DNA from: an uncultured Spirochaetaceae bacterium
GTDB lineage: Bacteria > Spirochaetota > Spirochaetia > Sphaerochaetales > Sphaerochaetaceae
DNA length: 64,000 nucleotides
Reading direction: 5' to 3'
NCBI GenBank assembly: GCA_944390725.1
Contig: CALXQU010000009.1
Location: 25,488 to 89,487 of the forward strand
Made by a program: the position numbers and the translations under genes. Below, piece after piece: positions 1 through 8,560 of this stretch; position 1 is the first letter of the stretch; every line of letters starts with the position of its first letter. Under the pieces are notes generated by a model. That model was not told the origin of the DNA. It did not search any database and was given only the letters and a program-made list of their open reading frames with translations.

Positions 1-581
1 CGCTGCTTCTCGGCTTCTGCGTAGGATATGCTGTCTGCCGCATAGTAGCATTCCTGTTCCGGAAGATGGACAGGCGGCGGGCAAACGGCTTCTTCACATA
101 CGCTCAGATCGCGGGTGCGGCATCGATGAGCTTCATGCACGGCGCCCAGGATGGGCAGAAGTTCATCGGAGTGCTCTTCCTCGGGATCGCCTTCGCCCAT
201 GGCGAGACAAGCGTCCATGGCGTGCTCATCCCCGTATGGCTCATGATACTCTGCTCGATCGTCATGGGCGCGGGTACCAGCGTCGGCGGCGAGAAGATCA
301 TCAGGTCTGTCGGCATGGATATGGTCAAGCTGGAGAAGTACCAGGGCTTCAGCGCCGATGTCGCGGCATCGCTCTGCCTGCTTCTCTCCTCCCTTACCGG
401 CATCCCGGTATCGACAACGCATACGAAGACCAGCGCGATAATGGGTGTGGGAGCCTCCAGAAGGCTCAGCGCGATAAATTTCTCCGTCGTCAGGGACATG
501 ATGCTCACATGGGTATTCACGTTCCCTGGCTGCGGCCTCATCAGCTTCCTCATGGCTAAGCTGTTCCTTGCGATATTCTGA
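1..581 (+). CDS. PiT-family inorganic phosphate transporter, C-terminal part
   Basis: The frame is open from the left edge (first complete codon at base 3), so the start lies outside the window. The visible ~192 residues are hydrophobic, with several membrane segments, and carry the second PiT signature: a SFMHGAQDGQK stretch and a GIPVSTTHTKTSAIMG stretch, equivalent to the GANDxxN and P-V-S-T-T-H motifs of Pit/Pho-4 permeases. PiT proteins import phosphate with protons or sodium across the inner membrane. A DUF47 gene follows 16 bases later, the usual partner of PiT transporters, which supports the call. Substrate (phosphate rather than sulfate) is from family knowledge. Confidence 0.9.
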   Translation, partial: LLLGFCVGYAVCRIVAFLFRKMDRRRANGFFTYAQIAGAASMSFMHGAQDGQKFIGVLFLGIAFAHGETSVHGVLIPVWLMILCSIVMGAGTSVGGEKIIRSVGMDMVKLEKYQGFSADVAASLCLLLSSLTGIPVSTTHTKTSAIMGVGASRRLSAINFSVVRDMMLTWVFTFPGCGLISFLMAKLFLAIF

Positions 582-597
582 TAAGGAGTGCGTGATT

Positions 598-1221
598 ATG
601 GCAAAGAAGCAGGATACTTTCTATTTCGATACTTTCGCGGCATGCGCCGCACATGCGGTCGAGGCATCTCAGATCCTCCGCAGGTGCATAACGGACTATG
701 ACCCTGACAACCTCAGCTCGATGCTCGATGAGATCCACAAGGTCGAGCATGATGCGGACATGAAGAAGCATGAGATGATGAACGTGCTGGCAAGGGCGTT
801 CATAACGCCGATCGAGCGCGATGACATCATCCTGCTCAGCCAGTGCCTCGACGAGGTCGTCGACAAGCTCGAGGATGTAGTCCTGCGCCTGTACTGCGAT
901 AATATCCGCAGCATAAGGCCTGAGATGGTCGAGGCAGTAGATGTGGTTGAGAAGTGCTGCGCGGAGATGGAGCTGATGATGGTGGACTTCAGGAACTTCC
1001 GCCATTCGAAGACCCTCAAGGACAGGATAATCACCATCAACACGATGGAGGAGGAGGCCGACAGGATCTTCATCTCCAACATGAGGAAGCTCCATACCAG
1101 CGAGACAAGCCCCCTTGATATAATCATATGGAGGGATGTCTACAGATACCTTGAGCAGTGCGCCGATGCCTGCGAGCACGTGGCTGATGTCTGCGAAAGG
1201 GTGCTGATGAACAATACCTAA
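598..1221 (+). CDS. DUF47 / PhoU-like phosphate transport regulator
   Basis: 207 residues, almost all helical and rich in Asp, Glu, His and Met, without signal peptide or membrane segment. It matches the DUF47 (PhoU-like) family, cytoplasmic accessory proteins encoded next to PiT permeases and thought to gate or regulate phosphate uptake. Start chosen at the ATG with AAGGAG about 10 bases upstream; an in-frame ATG at 568 lies inside the PiT gene and lacks a good ribosome site. The gene forms a two-gene operon with the transporter and its stop codon overlaps the convergent LacI-type gene by four bases. Confidence 0.88.
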   Translation: MAKKQDTFYFDTFAACAAHAVEASQILRRCITDYDPDNLSSMLDEIHKVEHDADMKKHEMMNVLARAFITPIERDDIILLSQCLDEVVDKLEDVVLRLYCDNIRSIRPEMVEAVDVVEKCCAEMELMMVDFRNFRHSKTLKDRIITINTMEEEADRIFISNMRKLHTSETSPLDIIIWRDVYRYLEQCADACEHVADVCERVLMNNT

Positions 1222-2237
1222 AGGGACTCCCTCAGGAGCAGGTGCAGGTCGACATAGTGCCTGGGATTCCCGGGCCTGATGCCTTTGAGTATATAGTCAT
1301 TGGCAATCTGCATCGCACGCCTTCCCTGCGTATAGGGATTCTGGTATATGATGGCATCTATCGTTCGGTCCTTAAGCTTCGCCTTCGTGAACTCAGTAAG
1401 GTCGAAGGCGATGATGCGGGGATGGCGGCCATGGCGCTCGATTGCCTTTATGCCGCCTTCTGTACCAGCCGCGCCGAAGAAGAACATATCGATGTCCTCG
1501 TTGCATAGCAGTTCCGATATCTTGTCATAGGAAATGAAGTTATCATCCTCGTTTTCTATGACTGATATCCTTGCATCATTCCCCAATGTCTCCCTTATCA
1601 CGCTTTCGAACCCTTCCAGCCTGAGCTTGTGCCCAAGCATCTTCCTCGAGCCTATCACTACTGCGAAGTGTGGATGCCCAGAGCTGGTGAGCGTTGCCAT
1701 ATTGCCGGCTATCCTTCCTGCCTTGAGGTGATCCGAGCCTACATAGGAGAGGAGGTCCAGGTCCGTTATGTCAGCGGATATGGCTATAACCTCCGTTCCG
1801 GATTCCTTTGCCATCCTGAGCTTCTCGATGATCGGCGGCTCATAGATAGGCGTGATTATCAGGACATTCGGCTTTGCTTCCAGCGCGGCATCGATGAGAT
1901 GCAGCTGGTCGGCGACGCTGAAATCCGTGCTTGTGTGGGTGATATCGGTCCTTATCCCGAAGCTTTCCATTTCCCTTGCCGTCGTCTCTATGCCGCGTAT
2001 TACATCGGAGAAGAATATATTCTGCTTCGTGTTGATTATGACGGAAACGAGGCTCTGCCTGTTCCTCGTAGCCAATGATTTTGCCACGATATTCGGGGTA
2101 TAGCCGAACTTGTCGGCGAGCTCCCTTATCCGCTTCGCTGTTTCCTCATCGATGCGTCCGCGGTTGTTCAAGGCCCTGTCCACGGTTGCCCGTGATACAC
2201 GTGCAATATCTGCAAGCTGCTGCATTGTTATGCCCAT
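1218..2237 (-). CDS. LacI/PurR-family transcriptional regulator
   Basis: 339 residues. An N-terminal helix-turn-helix (about residues 4-25, with the LADIARVSRATVDRALN pattern) and hinge are followed by a periplasmic-binding-protein-like effector domain (about 60-335). The gene is divergent from the SsuA-type binding protein and sulfatase operon, so it probably controls that operon in response to an imported compound. Start chosen at the ATG preceded by AAGAGGAG about 13 bases upstream; longer frames add a sequence unlike the family. The ligand cannot be told from sequence. Confidence 0.9.
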   Translation of the reverse strand: MGITMQQLADIARVSRATVDRALNNRGRIDEETAKRIRELADKFGYTPNIVAKSLATRNRQSLVSVIINTKQNIFFSDVIRGIETTAREMESFGIRTDITHTSTDFSVADQLHLIDAALEAKPNVLIITPIYEPPIIEKLRMAKESGTEVIAISADITDLDLLSYVGSDHLKAGRIAGNMATLTSSGHPHFAVVIGSRKMLGHKLRLEGFESVIRETLGNDARISVIENEDDNFISYDKISELLCNEDIDMFFFGAAGTEGGIKAIERHGRHPRIIAFDLTEFTKAKLKDRTIDAIIYQNPYTQGRRAMQIANDYILKGIRPGNPRHYVDLHLLLRESL

Positions 2238-2324
2238 ATGAAGCGGAAATCTCCTCTTATCTATAAGTATATTCGCTTGTAAGGCATTATCAACAAGCAT
2301 GCTGGAAATGCATGAAACTTTTTC

Positions 2325-2353
2325 TTGACACACGTGCCCGCACACCTGAGAAT
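2325..2353 (+). promoter_or_regulatory. Probable sigma70-type promoter of the sulfatase/ABC operon
   Basis: A perfect TTGACA (2325-2330) is followed after 17 bases by GAGAAT (2348-2353, four of six consensus bases). It lies 38 bases before the binding-protein start codon, which has its own AAAAGGAGGT ribosome site. Regulation by the divergent LacI-type protein is inferred from position. Confidence 0.55.
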
Positions 2354-2390
2354 CATATTTAACGAATGGTTGGCAAAAAGGAGGTATGAC

Positions 2391-3413
2391 ATGAAAAGGA
2401 TTCTAGTCATTTTACTGGCCATATGCATGAGCTTCCCTGCATTCGCAGGCGGAAGCAGCGAGACGGATTCGTCAACGATCAGGGTCGGAGTCATGGCAGC
2501 CATGACGGCGCTTCCCGTAGTCGATATAGTCAACAACGGGCTGGATGAAGCCAATGGGATTGATGTGGAGCTTGTCCAGTTCACGACGGGTGCTCCTATG
2601 AATGAGGCCATGGCTGCAGGGGAGATCGATGCCTCCTGTATCGGAGCAGCAGGCGTATTCGCGCTTGCGAACTTCAATGCGAAGATGGCTGCGGAGCTCT
2701 GCGATGATACTGTTGCCATCGAGCTTTTCGTCAGGCCTGATAATCCCATCGCTTCTGTCAAGGGAGCGAATCCTGATTATCCTGATGTGTACGGCGATGC
2801 TGGAAGCGTCAAGGGCGCGGTAGTCCTCTGCCCTGCGGGAACGCTTTCCCAGTATGAGGTCCAGAGGTATGTGGATCTCTTCGGCCTCACGATGGATGAC
2901 ATCCAGTTCGTGCCGATGGAATACGGGCAGGCATATTCGGCGTTCGTGACAGGTGAAGGCGATATCCTCGCTACGCGTTCCCCGCAGACATATACAGCTG
3001 CCGATGAGATGGGCTGGGTATCCATTGCAAGCCTGCAGAACCTTAATGCAAGCGCGACAGCACAGCTCGTAGTCAGCGAGAAGGCATACAAGGATAAGGC
3101 TGATGCCCTCAACACGCTTGTGCGCCTTATCTATGAGAGAGGCGACTATCTCAATGAGAACGTGGACTATGCGGCACAGGCCCTGGCTGACTGGTTTGCG
3201 GAATGCGGGCAGACCATCGATATGGAGACGAGCAAGAGGCAGCTTGCTACGAAGCCGTTCTATGGTACAGCGGATGCCGCGGAGCGCGAGTTCGGTGCCG
3301 ATTTCAGGAATACTCTCGTGGATTTCACGATTTCCAGCGGACAGCTTGATGAATCACAGCGCGAAGTGACCTACTCGAATGTAAAGGCGGACTTCGTAGA
3401 GCAGTTCAAGTAA
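2391..3413 (+). CDS. ABC transporter substrate-binding protein, SsuA/TauA/NMT1-like
   Basis: 340 residues with a signal peptide whose cleavage is predicted after Ala19, just before a GGSSE stretch. The mature part fits the nitrate/taurine/sulfonate (NMT1/SsuA) binding-protein fold: a two-lobe domain with the conserved GEIDASCIGAAG region near residues 75-90. It would capture a small anion outside the inner membrane and deliver it to the two permeases encoded next. The start has an excellent AAAAGGAGGT site. Because a sulfatase closes the operon, a sulfated or sulfonated compound is the most likely ligand; this is inference. Confidence 0.85.
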   Translation: MKRILVILLAICMSFPAFAGGSSETDSSTIRVGVMAAMTALPVVDIVNNGLDEANGIDVELVQFTTGAPMNEAMAAGEIDASCIGAAGVFALANFNAKMAAELCDDTVAIELFVRPDNPIASVKGANPDYPDVYGDAGSVKGAVVLCPAGTLSQYEVQRYVDLFGLTMDDIQFVPMEYGQAYSAFVTGEGDILATRSPQTYTAADEMGWVSIASLQNLNASATAQLVVSEKAYKDKADALNTLVRLIYERGDYLNENVDYAAQALADWFAECGQTIDMETSKRQLATKPFYGTADAAEREFGADFRNTLVDFTISSGQLDESQREVTYSNVKADFVEQFK

Positions 3414-3489
3414 GCTGCCATATTCCCTCGCATAGGCTGCGGAACTGGAAAGCAGCTTATGCATCCACAGACATCTTTAGGAGCATATC

Positions 3490-4263
3490 ATGAAGAAATC
3501 CCTCAAAAGGCTGATTTCTGCCATTTCCATTGCCTCAGTGCTGCTGTTCTGGTATCTGATTACGGATGGGCTGCATCTGTTCTCATCATATCTGTTCCCC
3601 AGCCCGGTAGCTGTCTTCAAGGCATTCGTCAACAAGCTTACGGTCACGGTCCCTGATGGCGGTACGCTGTTCACCCATCTTGTCGCGTCGCTCCAGGTGG
3701 CGCTGTATGGGTATTTCCTTGGCATCGTCATCGGAGTGCCGCTTGGCATATTGATGGCATGGCACAGGAAGGTAGACCTTATCGTAAAGCCGATATTCGA
3801 CCTTATAAGGCCTATCCCGCCAGTCGGCTGGATACCGCTTATGATCCTCTGGGTGGGAATCGGTCAGTCCGCGAAGGCGATGGTTATCTTCGTATCTGCC
3901 GTAACTCCATGCATCGTCAACAGCTATACGGGAATCAAGCAGACGAGCCAGGTGCATCTCTGGGTTGCCCAGACATTCGGTGCCACCAGAAGGCAGATGC
4001 TTTTCGATGTCGCGATTCCTTCCGCCCTGCCGATGATCTTCTCAGGGCTCAAGGTATCCCTGGGAGCATCGTGGATGGCGCTGGTAGCGGCAGAGATGCT
4101 TGCCTCGACGAAAGGCCTTGGCTACATGATCCAGATGAACAGGATGGTAGGGCGTGCGGATAACATCATCGTCGGCATGCTGATGATAGGAGTCGTAGGG
4201 GCTATCCTCTCGGCTATTCTCGGCCTGGTCGAGGACAGGTTCGTAAAGGGGCGTCACGTATGA
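3490..4263 (+). CDS. ABC transporter permease, SsuC/TauC type (first)
   Basis: 257 residues with about six membrane helices and the binding-protein-dependent permease motif EAA-like loop around residues 145-170 (GATRRQMLFDVAIPSALP). Similar to SsuC/TauC inner-membrane permeases. It overlaps the next permease gene by four bases, so the two are translationally coupled and probably form a heterodimer. The start has an AGGAG site. A 76-base gap separates it from the binding-protein gene. Confidence 0.9.
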   Translation: MKKSLKRLISAISIASVLLFWYLITDGLHLFSSYLFPSPVAVFKAFVNKLTVTVPDGGTLFTHLVASLQVALYGYFLGIVIGVPLGILMAWHRKVDLIVKPIFDLIRPIPPVGWIPLMILWVGIGQSAKAMVIFVSAVTPCIVNSYTGIKQTSQVHLWVAQTFGATRRQMLFDVAIPSALPMIFSGLKVSLGASWMALVAAEMLASTKGLGYMIQMNRMVGRADNIIVGMLMIGVVGAILSAILGLVEDRFVKGRHV

Positions 4264-5057
4264 GCAGCAGAAGTATCAGTATCGCGGGAAGCCGCACCGA
4301 GGTAGTGCTCTATGCAGTAGCTGCCCTTGCAGGGTTCTTCATTGTCTGGCAGCTCCTTGTCATGTATACGGCGGTCGGGATGGTCATGCCGTCTCCTATA
4401 GAGGTCGTGGAGGCGATGGTGGCCAGCTGTGCCGATCCAATCGGTTCCAAGACCCTTCCGATGCATATACTCTTCAGCTTGAGGAGGGTCCTTATCGGAT
4501 ATCTCCTGGCGGTGCTTATCGGAATCCCGGTCGGTATCCTCATGGGATGCTTCCAGGTGGGAGAAGCCATCATAAAGCCGGTATTCGAGATATTCAGGCC
4601 GATACCTGGACTTGCCTGGATCCCTCTTGCCATCCTCTGGTTCGGCATCGGCGAGGAAAGCAAGTACTTCATCATCTGCGTCAGCGCGGCCGTGAGCATC
4701 ATACTCAATACCTATGAGGGAGCGAAGTCGGTGGACCCGACGCTGGTCGGAGCTGCTAGGATGCTTGGGGCGAATGACTTCCAGGTATTCGTGTTCGTCA
4801 CGATACCGAGCTCTGTCCCGCATATCTTCGCAGGCCTGCAGGTCGGACTCTCATCAAGCTGGATGGCTGTCATCGCGGCTGAGATGATCAGGTCATCCGA
4901 GGGAACGGGATGGATCATCACCACGGGAATGGATAGCGGAAATACCGTCCAGATCCTTATAGGCATGGTATCCATCGGATTCATAGGGCTGATTCTTGCC
5001 TCGCTCCTGCGCGGTCTTGAGAAGAAGCTCTGCACATGGAGGATACAGGGAAGATGA
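4260..5057 (+). CDS. ABC transporter permease, SsuC/TauC type (second)
   Basis: 265 residues, again a six-helix SsuC/TauC-type permease with a PRPIPGLAWIPLAILWFGIG-like core typical of the family and an EAA-type loop (MLGANDFQVFVFVTIPSSVP). Overlaps the preceding permease and the following ATPase gene by four bases each. Having two different permeases and two different ATPases suggests a fully heterodimeric importer rather than the usual homodimer of this family. Confidence 0.9.
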   Translation: MSSRSISIAGSRTEVVLYAVAALAGFFIVWQLLVMYTAVGMVMPSPIEVVEAMVASCADPIGSKTLPMHILFSLRRVLIGYLLAVLIGIPVGILMGCFQVGEAIIKPVFEIFRPIPGLAWIPLAILWFGIGEESKYFIICVSAAVSIILNTYEGAKSVDPTLVGAARMLGANDFQVFVFVTIPSSVPHIFAGLQVGLSSSWMAVIAAEMIRSSEGTGWIITTGMDSGNTVQILIGMVSIGFIGLILASLLRGLEKKLCTWRIQGR

Positions 5058-5812
5058 GCAAGGAGATGATAGTCTGCAAAGGGATTTCCAAGTCATTCCC
5101 AGGAGCGAATGGCAGTACGCTTGAGGTACTGAAGGATATCTCGCTCTCAATCAATGAGAATGAGTTCGTTGTCGTCCTCGGTCCGGGCCAGTGCGGCAAG
5201 ACAACGCTGATCAATCTTATCGCGGGTCTTGAGATGCCGACTTCCGGGAATGTCACAGTAGCCGGCAATCCCATAACCAAGCCCAATCCGGATATCGGCG
5301 TGGTGTACCAGAAGACGGCGCTCTTCCCCTGGCTGTCTGTGCAGAGCAATGTCGGCTTCGGGCCGATGATGAAAGGCATGAAGAAGGATGAGCGGAAGAA
5401 GATCGTCCAGCATTATATCGACCTCGTCGGACTGACGGGATTCGAGAAGAGCTATCCGATCAAGCTTTCCGGCGGCATGAGGCAGCGTGTCGGCATCGCA
5501 AGGGCCTACTGCAACAATCCCAGCGTGCTGCTGATGGATGAGCCTTTCGGCCATCTTGATGCCCAGACCAGGTATCTCATGCAGGAGGAAGTCGTCAGGA
5601 TATGGGAGGCAGACAAGAAGACGATACTCTTCGTCACCAATAACGTAGAGGAAGCCGTTTACCTTGCTGATAGGATCATAGTCCTTTCCAACTGCCCGAC
5701 GCATATCGTCACGGAGTTCGATGTGACGCTTCCGCGCCCGAGGGACTATGTCTCGCGTGACTTCCTCTCCCTGAGGAAGACTGTCAATGATTCGCTTGAG
5801 AGAACGAGGTAA
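5054..5812 (+). CDS. ABC transporter ATP-binding protein, SsuB/TauB type (first)
   Basis: 252 residues. Walker A is GPGQCGKTT (residues 43-51), the ABC signature LSGGM is at 138-142 and Walker B LLMDEP at 159-164, followed by the D-loop. The Walker A has an unusual G-Q pair instead of S-G but keeps G-K-T. Start taken at the ATG that overlaps the permease stop codon (ATGA) with a GGAGG site 11 bases upstream. It energises the upstream permease pair together with the next gene, whose signature motif is degenerate. Confidence 0.9.
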   Translation: MSKEMIVCKGISKSFPGANGSTLEVLKDISLSINENEFVVVLGPGQCGKTTLINLIAGLEMPTSGNVTVAGNPITKPNPDIGVVYQKTALFPWLSVQSNVGFGPMMKGMKKDERKKIVQHYIDLVGLTGFEKSYPIKLSGGMRQRVGIARAYCNNPSVLLMDEPFGHLDAQTRYLMQEEVVRIWEADKKTILFVTNNVEEAVYLADRIIVLSNCPTHIVTEFDVTLPRPRDYVSRDFLSLRKTVNDSLERTR

Positions 5813-5815
5813 GCC

Positions 5816-6550
5816 ATGAGCAGAGTAGATGTAGTGAACCTGACGAAGAGATTCGGAGACCTCCTTGTCCTGGATAATATTTCCTTCTCGGTCGGCAATG
5901 GCGAGTTCCTGTGCATAGTCGGCCCGACGGGATGCGGCAAGACGACATTCCTCAACAGCCTTGCCCATCTTTATGATATCGATGCGGGCAGGATAACGAT
6001 CGATGGCGAGGATGTCGACCTGCAGAAGCACAGCATCGCCTACATCATGCAGGAATATTCGGCGATGTCCTGGCTGACGGTGAGGGAGAACATAGAGTTC
6101 GGCCTCAAGATAAGGAAGGTGCCGAAGGATGTGATGAAGCGCAATGCCGATGAGGCCATAGAGCTCGTAGGGTTATCGAAGTTCGCCGATTACTATCCGA
6201 ACCAGCTCTCAGCCTCCATGCTGCAGCGTGTCGCCATCGGCAGGGCATTCGCAGTCAAGCCTGACCTGCTGCTGATGGATGAGCCCTATGGGCAGCTTGA
6301 TATCGACCTCAGGTTCCAGCTTGAGGATGAGCTGCTGAAGCTGTGGCAGCATACGCATACGACTGTCATATTCATCACGCACAATATCGAGGAAGCCGTA
6401 TACCTGAGTGAGAAGATCCTCGTGCTCACGAACAAGCCTACGACCGTGAAGGCCGAGTACTCAAATGAGCTTCCGCGCCCGAGGGATGTGACCGATCCTG
6501 CATTCATCGATGTCAGGAACAAGATAACCGATCTTATCAAATGGTGGTAA
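5816..6550 (+). CDS. ABC transporter ATP-binding protein, SsuB/TauB type (second, degenerate signature)
   Basis: 244 residues. Walker A GPTGCGKTT (residues 36-44) and Walker B LLLMDEP (151-157) are intact, but the signature motif reads LSASM instead of LSGGQ/LSGGM (131-135). In heterodimeric ABC ATPases such a change makes one of the two ATP sites weak or inactive, so this subunit is expected to pair with the previous one and leave a single fully active site. It starts three bases after that gene and ends four bases before the sulfatase. Confidence 0.88.
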   Translation: MSRVDVVNLTKRFGDLLVLDNISFSVGNGEFLCIVGPTGCGKTTFLNSLAHLYDIDAGRITIDGEDVDLQKHSIAYIMQEYSAMSWLTVRENIEFGLKIRKVPKDVMKRNADEAIELVGLSKFADYYPNQLSASMLQRVAIGRAFAVKPDLLLMDEPYGQLDIDLRFQLEDELLKLWQHTHTTVIFITHNIEEAVYLSEKILVLTNKPTTVKAEYSNELPRPRDVTDPAFIDVRNKITDLIKWW

Positions 6551-6554
6551 AGGA

Positions 6555-7916
6555 ATGAGGAAGAACATAATCTATCTCCACACGCATGACAGCGGAAGAT
6601 ACTGGAGCCCTTATGGATACAATGTGCCGACGCCGAATCTCATGGATTTCGCATCGGAATGCACTCTCTTCAGGCAGTGCTACTCAAGCGCGCCTACATG
6701 TTCCCCAAGCCGTGCCTGCCTTCTTACTGGAATGACTCCGCATGAATCAGGTATGCAGGGGCTGGCAAGCAGGGGCTGGCAGCTCAATGACTACCGCTGC
6801 CATATGGCACGGTACCTTGGCAGCTATGGCTACCATACCGTGCTCTGCGGAATCCAGCATGAGGCTCCGGATTATCATATGATTGGATACAGCGAGGTGA
6901 TAGGCAGCCAGGACTTCTCCATGGACAGGACGGAGGCCAGCATGGAAGACTGGGATTATGCCAATACAGATGCGGCAGTCTCATTCATCTCCTCCTACGA
7001 TGGCAATGAGCCGCTTTTCCTCTCAGTAGGGCTCTTCAATACGCACAGGGAGTATCCCAAGGCGAAGAAGGATATCAATCCGGATTATATCCAGCCTCCG
7101 GCAGTGCTCTATGACTGCGCGAAGACAAGGGAGGACATGGCTGACTATATGGAGTCCGCAAGGGTTGCGGATACCTGCTTCGGCAGGCTGTTCGATGCCC
7201 TCAGGGCAAAGGGATACCTGGAAGAGTCCCTCATCCTCGTGACGACTGACCATGGTATCGCATTCCCTGACATGAAGTGCACGCTCTATGATACCGGAAT
7301 CGGTGTCGCTTGCATGATCTCAGTACCTGGCAACAAGCTCAAGGGTAGGGCAACTGATGCCCTTGTCAGCCATTATGATATCTATCCGACTGTATGCGAA
7401 TTCGCAGGTATTCCTATTCCGGAATGGACTGAGGGATATAGCCTCATGCCGTTCCTGAAAGGCGAGACGGAGAAGGTGAGGGATGAGGTCTTCGGTGAGA
7501 TAACCTATCATGCTTCCTATGAGCCTGAGCGATGCATACGCACCGAGCGCTATAAGCTGATCAGGCGTTTCGATTACCATGAGAATATAGTCCCGGCGAA
7601 TATCGACGAGAGCCTCAGCAAGGACTTCGAGGTGGAGGCAGGGCTTCTTAGGGGAATCCATGAACGCGAGGAGCTCTACGACCTCTGGCTTGATCCTGTG
7701 GAAAGGACCAATCTGGTCGGCAATGCGGATTATAAGGATGTATATGATGACCTTTCGGCAAGGCTGCATTCGTGGATGGAGAAGACCGATGACCCGCTCT
7801 GCCATTATCGTTACCGCGTGCCTAAGCCACGTAACGCCAGGGTCAATAAGCTTACCTGCATGAATCCAAGGCTGGAGGATTTCGAAGCGCCTGAATCCTC
7901 CGACTACGATTACTGA
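6555..7916 (+). CDS. Cytoplasmic sulfatase, Cys-type (S1 family)
   Basis: 453 residues of the alkaline-phosphatase-like sulfatase fold. The active-site motif CSPSR starts at Cys49, the residue that must be oxidised to formylglycine; in anaerobes this needs an anSME radical SAM enzyme, which is not in this window. The metal-site TTDHG motif lies near residue 230. There is no signal peptide, so the enzyme should act in the cytoplasm on an imported sulfate ester. It is the last gene of the LacI-flanked ABC operon, which supports import followed by intracellular desulfation. The true substrate (carbohydrate, choline or aryl sulfate) is not determined. Confidence 0.88.
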   Translation: MRKNIIYLHTHDSGRYWSPYGYNVPTPNLMDFASECTLFRQCYSSAPTCSPSRACLLTGMTPHESGMQGLASRGWQLNDYRCHMARYLGSYGYHTVLCGIQHEAPDYHMIGYSEVIGSQDFSMDRTEASMEDWDYANTDAAVSFISSYDGNEPLFLSVGLFNTHREYPKAKKDINPDYIQPPAVLYDCAKTREDMADYMESARVADTCFGRLFDALRAKGYLEESLILVTTDHGIAFPDMKCTLYDTGIGVACMISVPGNKLKGRATDALVSHYDIYPTVCEFAGIPIPEWTEGYSLMPFLKGETEKVRDEVFGEITYHASYEPERCIRTERYKLIRRFDYHENIVPANIDESLSKDFEVEAGLLRGIHEREELYDLWLDPVERTNLVGNADYKDVYDDLSARLHSWMEKTDDPLCHYRYRVPKPRNARVNKLTCMNPRLEDFEAPESSDYDY

Positions 7917-7932
7917 GCAGGCCTTGCCTGCT

Positions 7933-7958
7933 GATGGCGGGGGCAAGCCTCCGCCATC
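7933..7958 (+). terminator. Hairpin after the sulfatase gene
   Basis: GATGGCGGGGG (7933-7943) pairs with CCTCCGCCATC (7948-7958) around a CAAG loop, with one mismatch. It begins 17 bases after the sulfatase stop codon. No T-run follows, so it may stop transcription poorly or only protect the mRNA end. Confidence 0.5.
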
Positions 7959-7970
7959 GCTTCCACTCAA

Positions 7971-8342
7971 TCAGAGCGATGCAACAATTATCACGCCGTC
8001 TCCCTTTTCCACGATGCAGTTGCCATAATAGCTGCCCTCAGGTGTCTCCATTGTCACCGGAGGCGACGGTACGGTCAGCTTGAGGCGGAGCGTAGATGAC
8101 GCTATGACACGGCAGTAGCCCGGCGTAAGCAATGCAGCCGATATAACCAGGACCATGAAGAGGCATTTCGCCTGATGGCCTCCTGCGATGAGATGACGAT
8201 ATCCGTAGATTCCTGATTCCTTCCCGTTTCCCATTTTCCCAGCCTTTGCCTGCCTGTATCCTGACATATTCGGTTTATATGTCAGCAAAGTTGCCCTTAA
8301 CTCTTCATTAAGCGACATGCCTTTATAGACATTGCTTTCCAT
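7971..8342 (-). CDS. Doubtful hypothetical protein with one membrane segment
   Basis: An open frame of up to 123 residues between the sulfatase and GntR operons. The second half has one hydrophobic segment (about residues 60-78) followed by a short hydrophilic tail, as in a small membrane-anchored protein. No family was recognised, no ribosome site stands out at any of the possible starts, and a -10-like TATAAA sits only three bases before an internal ATG at 8318. It could be a non-coding stretch; otherwise 7917-8560 contains only a hairpin and the promoter region of the next operon. Confidence 0.3.
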   Translation of the reverse strand: MESNVYKGMSLNEELRATLLTYKPNMSGYRQAKAGKMGNGKESGIYGYRHLIAGGHQAKCLFMVLVISAALLTPGYCRVIASSTLRLKLTVPSPPVTMETPEGSYYGNCIVEKGDGVIIVASL

Positions 8343-8514
8343 ACCATCAGGATGATGTGGGGCAGGAACCTAAGGCAGGGGCGAATGCGGCCATATGCTC
8401 TGATTCCAAGGGTAAGGAGGATAGGGAGTTATACAGGATGCGGCGATTTTCCAGCGCTTGGTACGTAATTATCATTGACAGATTCCCTAAGTCATCTTAG
8501 TCTGGGTCTTGATA

Positions 8515-8544
8515 AGTAATACTTAATGATTGTTAGGTATTACT
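8515..8544. promoter_or_regulatory. Inverted-repeat operator upstream of the GntR-type regulator
   Basis: AGTAATACTTAA (8515-8526) and TTAGGTATTACT (8533-8544) form a 12-base inverted repeat with one mismatch and a six-base spacer, ending 16 bases before the regulator start codon. The position and palindromic form fit an operator bound by the GntR/UTRA protein itself. A TTGACA at 8475-8480 could be the matching -35 element, but the -10 element is unclear. Confidence 0.6.
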
Positions 8545-8560
8545 AAATCGGGGAGGTAGG

